Assembly: GCF_000420545.1 (NCBI RefSeq)
Contig: NZ_ATVD01000002.1
Span: 62,001 to 126,000 of the forward strand
Length of the DNA stretch: 64,000 bases
Reading direction: 5' to 3'
From: Arenimonas oryziterrae DSM 21050 = YC6267
GTDB taxonomy: Bacteria; Pseudomonadota; Gammaproteobacteria; Xanthomonadales; Xanthomonadaceae
A model generated the notes under the pieces. It searched no databases. It saw nothing but the letters and a program-made list of their open reading frames with translations, and had not been told where the DNA came from. Positions 62,724 through 64,000 of this stretch are shown piece by piece; position 1 is the first letter of the stretch; each line of letters opens with the position of its first letter. Both the position numbers and the translations under genes were made by a program.

Positions 62724-64000
62724 TCAATCGACGTAGACGGTTTTGATGTTCATGAACTCGTGGATGCCGTGCTCGGCCAACTCACGACCGAAACCAGAAG
62801 CCTTGGTACCTCCAAACGGCAAACGCACGTCACTGCGGACGATCGCGTTGACGAAGCAGGCGCCGGCACGCAGCTGCCGGGCGACGGCTTCGCCGCGCGC
62901 CTTGTCGGTCGTCCACACGCTCGCGCCCAGGCCAAAGCTGGTGTCGTTGGCCACGCGCACGGCCTCGGCATCGTCGCGGACACGCAGGATACTCGCGACC
63001 GGACCGAACAGTTCCTCGCTGTAGGCCGGCATGCCCGGCTGGACGAAGTCGAGAATCGACGCCGGATAATGCGAGGCGCCCTGCCCCGGCGCGCAGCCAA
63101 GCAGGGGCTTGGCGCCGGCGGCGATGCTCTTGCTCACCTGGCCATGCAGCTCGTCGCGCAGGTCGGCACGCACCATCGGGGCGAGCGTGGTCGCGGCGTC
63201 GTTCGGGTCACCGACCTGCAGCTTGCGGCTGGCTTCGACGAAACGTTGCACGAAGGCGTCGGCGATCTTCTCGGTAACGATGAAGCGCTTGGCCGCGATG
63301 CAGGTCTGGCCGGCATTGCCGAAGCGCGAGCTGACCGCCATCGGCACGGTTTTGTCGAGGTCGGCATCGTCGAGCACGACGAAAGGATCGCTGCCGCCGA
63401 GCTCAAGCACGCATTTCTTGAGGTTCTGGCCGGCGGTCGAAGCGACCGAGCGCCCCGCCTTATCGCTGCCGGTCAAGGTGACGGCATGCACGCGCGGGTC
63501 GGCGATGACCTTGGCCGCCATGGCATTGTCGATATGCAGTACGCCGAGCACGCCCTCGGGAATGCCCGCACGCTGCACCATCTCGGCGATGACGTCGGCG
63601 CAACGCGGCACGTTGGTCGCATGCTTGAGCAAGGCGACGTTGCCGGCCATCAGGCCCGGCACCAGGAAGCGGAATACCTGCCAGATTGGGAAATTCCACG
63701 GCATGACCGCGAATACGCAGCCCAGCGGCTCGTAGGTGACGTAGCTGCGCACGGCCTCGGTCTTGATCGGCTGGTCGGCCAGGTAGTCGGCCGCGTGGGC
63801 GGCATAGTAGTCGCAGGCGCCGGCGCATTTCTCGACTTCGGCAAGCGCTTCGCGACGAAGCTTGCCCATCTCGGCGGACATGATGCCGGCGATGCGCTCG
63901 CGGTGTTCGCGCAACTGCGCGCCGACCTTGACCACGAAGGCGCCGCGCTCGGCCAACGGCAGCGCCGACCAGGCCGGAAACGCCGTCTGCGAACGGGCAA
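62724..64000 (-). CDS. Succinate-semialdehyde-type aldehyde dehydrogenase, 5' end outside window
   Basis: The frame enters from the right edge (A-R-S-Q-T-A-F-P-A-W-S is readable from 63998) and runs 424 codons to the stop, so perhaps 30 N-terminal residues are missing. NAD(P)-dependent aldehyde dehydrogenase: cofactor region MPWNFPIWQVFRF, TGSDKAGRSVAS, catalytic Glu in ELGGSDPFVVLDD, and catalytic Cys in GNAGQTCIAAKRF. The PFGGTKASGFGRELAEHGIH end and overall pattern match Sad/GabD-type succinate-semialdehyde dehydrogenases of about 455 residues. An internal TTG at 63956 is not the true start. Confidence 0.9.
   Translation of the reverse strand, partial: ARSQTAFPAWSALPLAERGAFVVKVGAQLREHRERIAGIMSAEMGKLRREALAEVEKCAGACDYYAAHAADYLADQPIKTEAVRSYVTYEPLGCVFAVMPWNFPIWQVFRFLVPGLMAGNVALLKHATNVPRCADVIAEMVQRAGIPEGVLGVLHIDNAMAAKVIADPRVHAVTLTGSDKAGRSVASTAGQNLKKCVLELGGSDPFVVLDDADLDKTVPMAVSSRFGNAGQTCIAAKRFIVTEKIADAFVQRFVEASRKLQVGDPNDAATTLAPMVRADLRDELHGQVSKSIAAGAKPLLGCAPGQGASHYPASILDFVQPGMPAYSEELFGPVASILRVRDDAEAVRVANDTSFGLGASVWTTDKARGEAVARQLRAGACFVNAIVRSDVRLPFGGTKASGFGRELAEHGIHEFMNIKTVYVD

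Overview
The window is GC-rich chromosomal DNA of a gammaproteobacterium in the order Xanthomonadales (Lysobacterales). The strongest evidence is a complete rpf (DSF quorum-sensing) locus in the classic Xanthomonas order: acnA/rpfA, fadD/rpfB and rpfF on one strand, facing rpfC, rpfG, lysS, prfB, recJ, rpfE, greA on the other. Genus-level placement is not possible by reading alone. Almost the whole window is core housekeeping DNA. There are no insertion sequences, phage structural genes or CRISPR arrays.

Layout. 0-6 kb: an unassigned open frame at the left edge, then rluC divergent from rne (RNase E) with a long rne leader, a GacA-like response regulator, and a tRNA-Ser(UGA) preceded by a truncated 5' half-copy of itself and a cluster of hairpins. 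6-14.4 kb (minus strand): a secreted YbjN-like protein, a LysR regulator overlapping serS, a membrane protein, crcB, rarA, lolA, ftsK. 14.5-17.7 kb (plus strand): trxB, a GNAT-fold acyltransferase, aat, infA. 17.8-20.5 kb: clpA and clpS; together with aat this is the N-degron pathway (Aat marks, ClpS delivers, ClpAP degrades). 20.6-23.2 kb: a second YbjN-like protein, then nudJ-mnmA-hflD coupled by 4-bp overlaps.

23.4-38.8 kb is the rpf locus. RpfF (both catalytic glutamates present) would make the DSF fatty-acid signal, RpfB is the acyl-CoA ligase, RpfC is the hybrid sensor kinase, and RpfG is the REC/HD-GYP output protein. RpfG has Asn where the HD-GYP family has Lys after the HD motif. 38.8-44 kb: carB, carA, dapB. 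44.1-49.1 kb: the heat-shock set hrcA, grpE, dnaK, dnaJ with two good sigma-32-type promoters. 49.2-53.1 kb: recN, fur, bamE, rnfH, ratA, smpB.

53.2-57.9 kb lies between smpB and its RNA partner ssrA (tmRNA). It holds a tight four-gene operon of unknown purpose: a membrane-anchored alpha/beta hydrolase, a DUF805 membrane protein, an FAD-oxidoreductase fused to a SAM methyltransferase, and an exported or membrane protein of no known family. This is the best candidate here for an undescribed system. Just past ssrA, at 58.4-59.6 kb, is a lower-GC stretch with two small exported proteins, bounded by 34-nt direct repeats that include the ssrA terminator, as in a decayed island at a tmRNA attachment site. 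The right end carries a secreted subtilisin-like protease, a YqjD/YqjE/YqjK-like envelope-stress operon, and a truncated succinate-semialdehyde-type dehydrogenase running off the edge.
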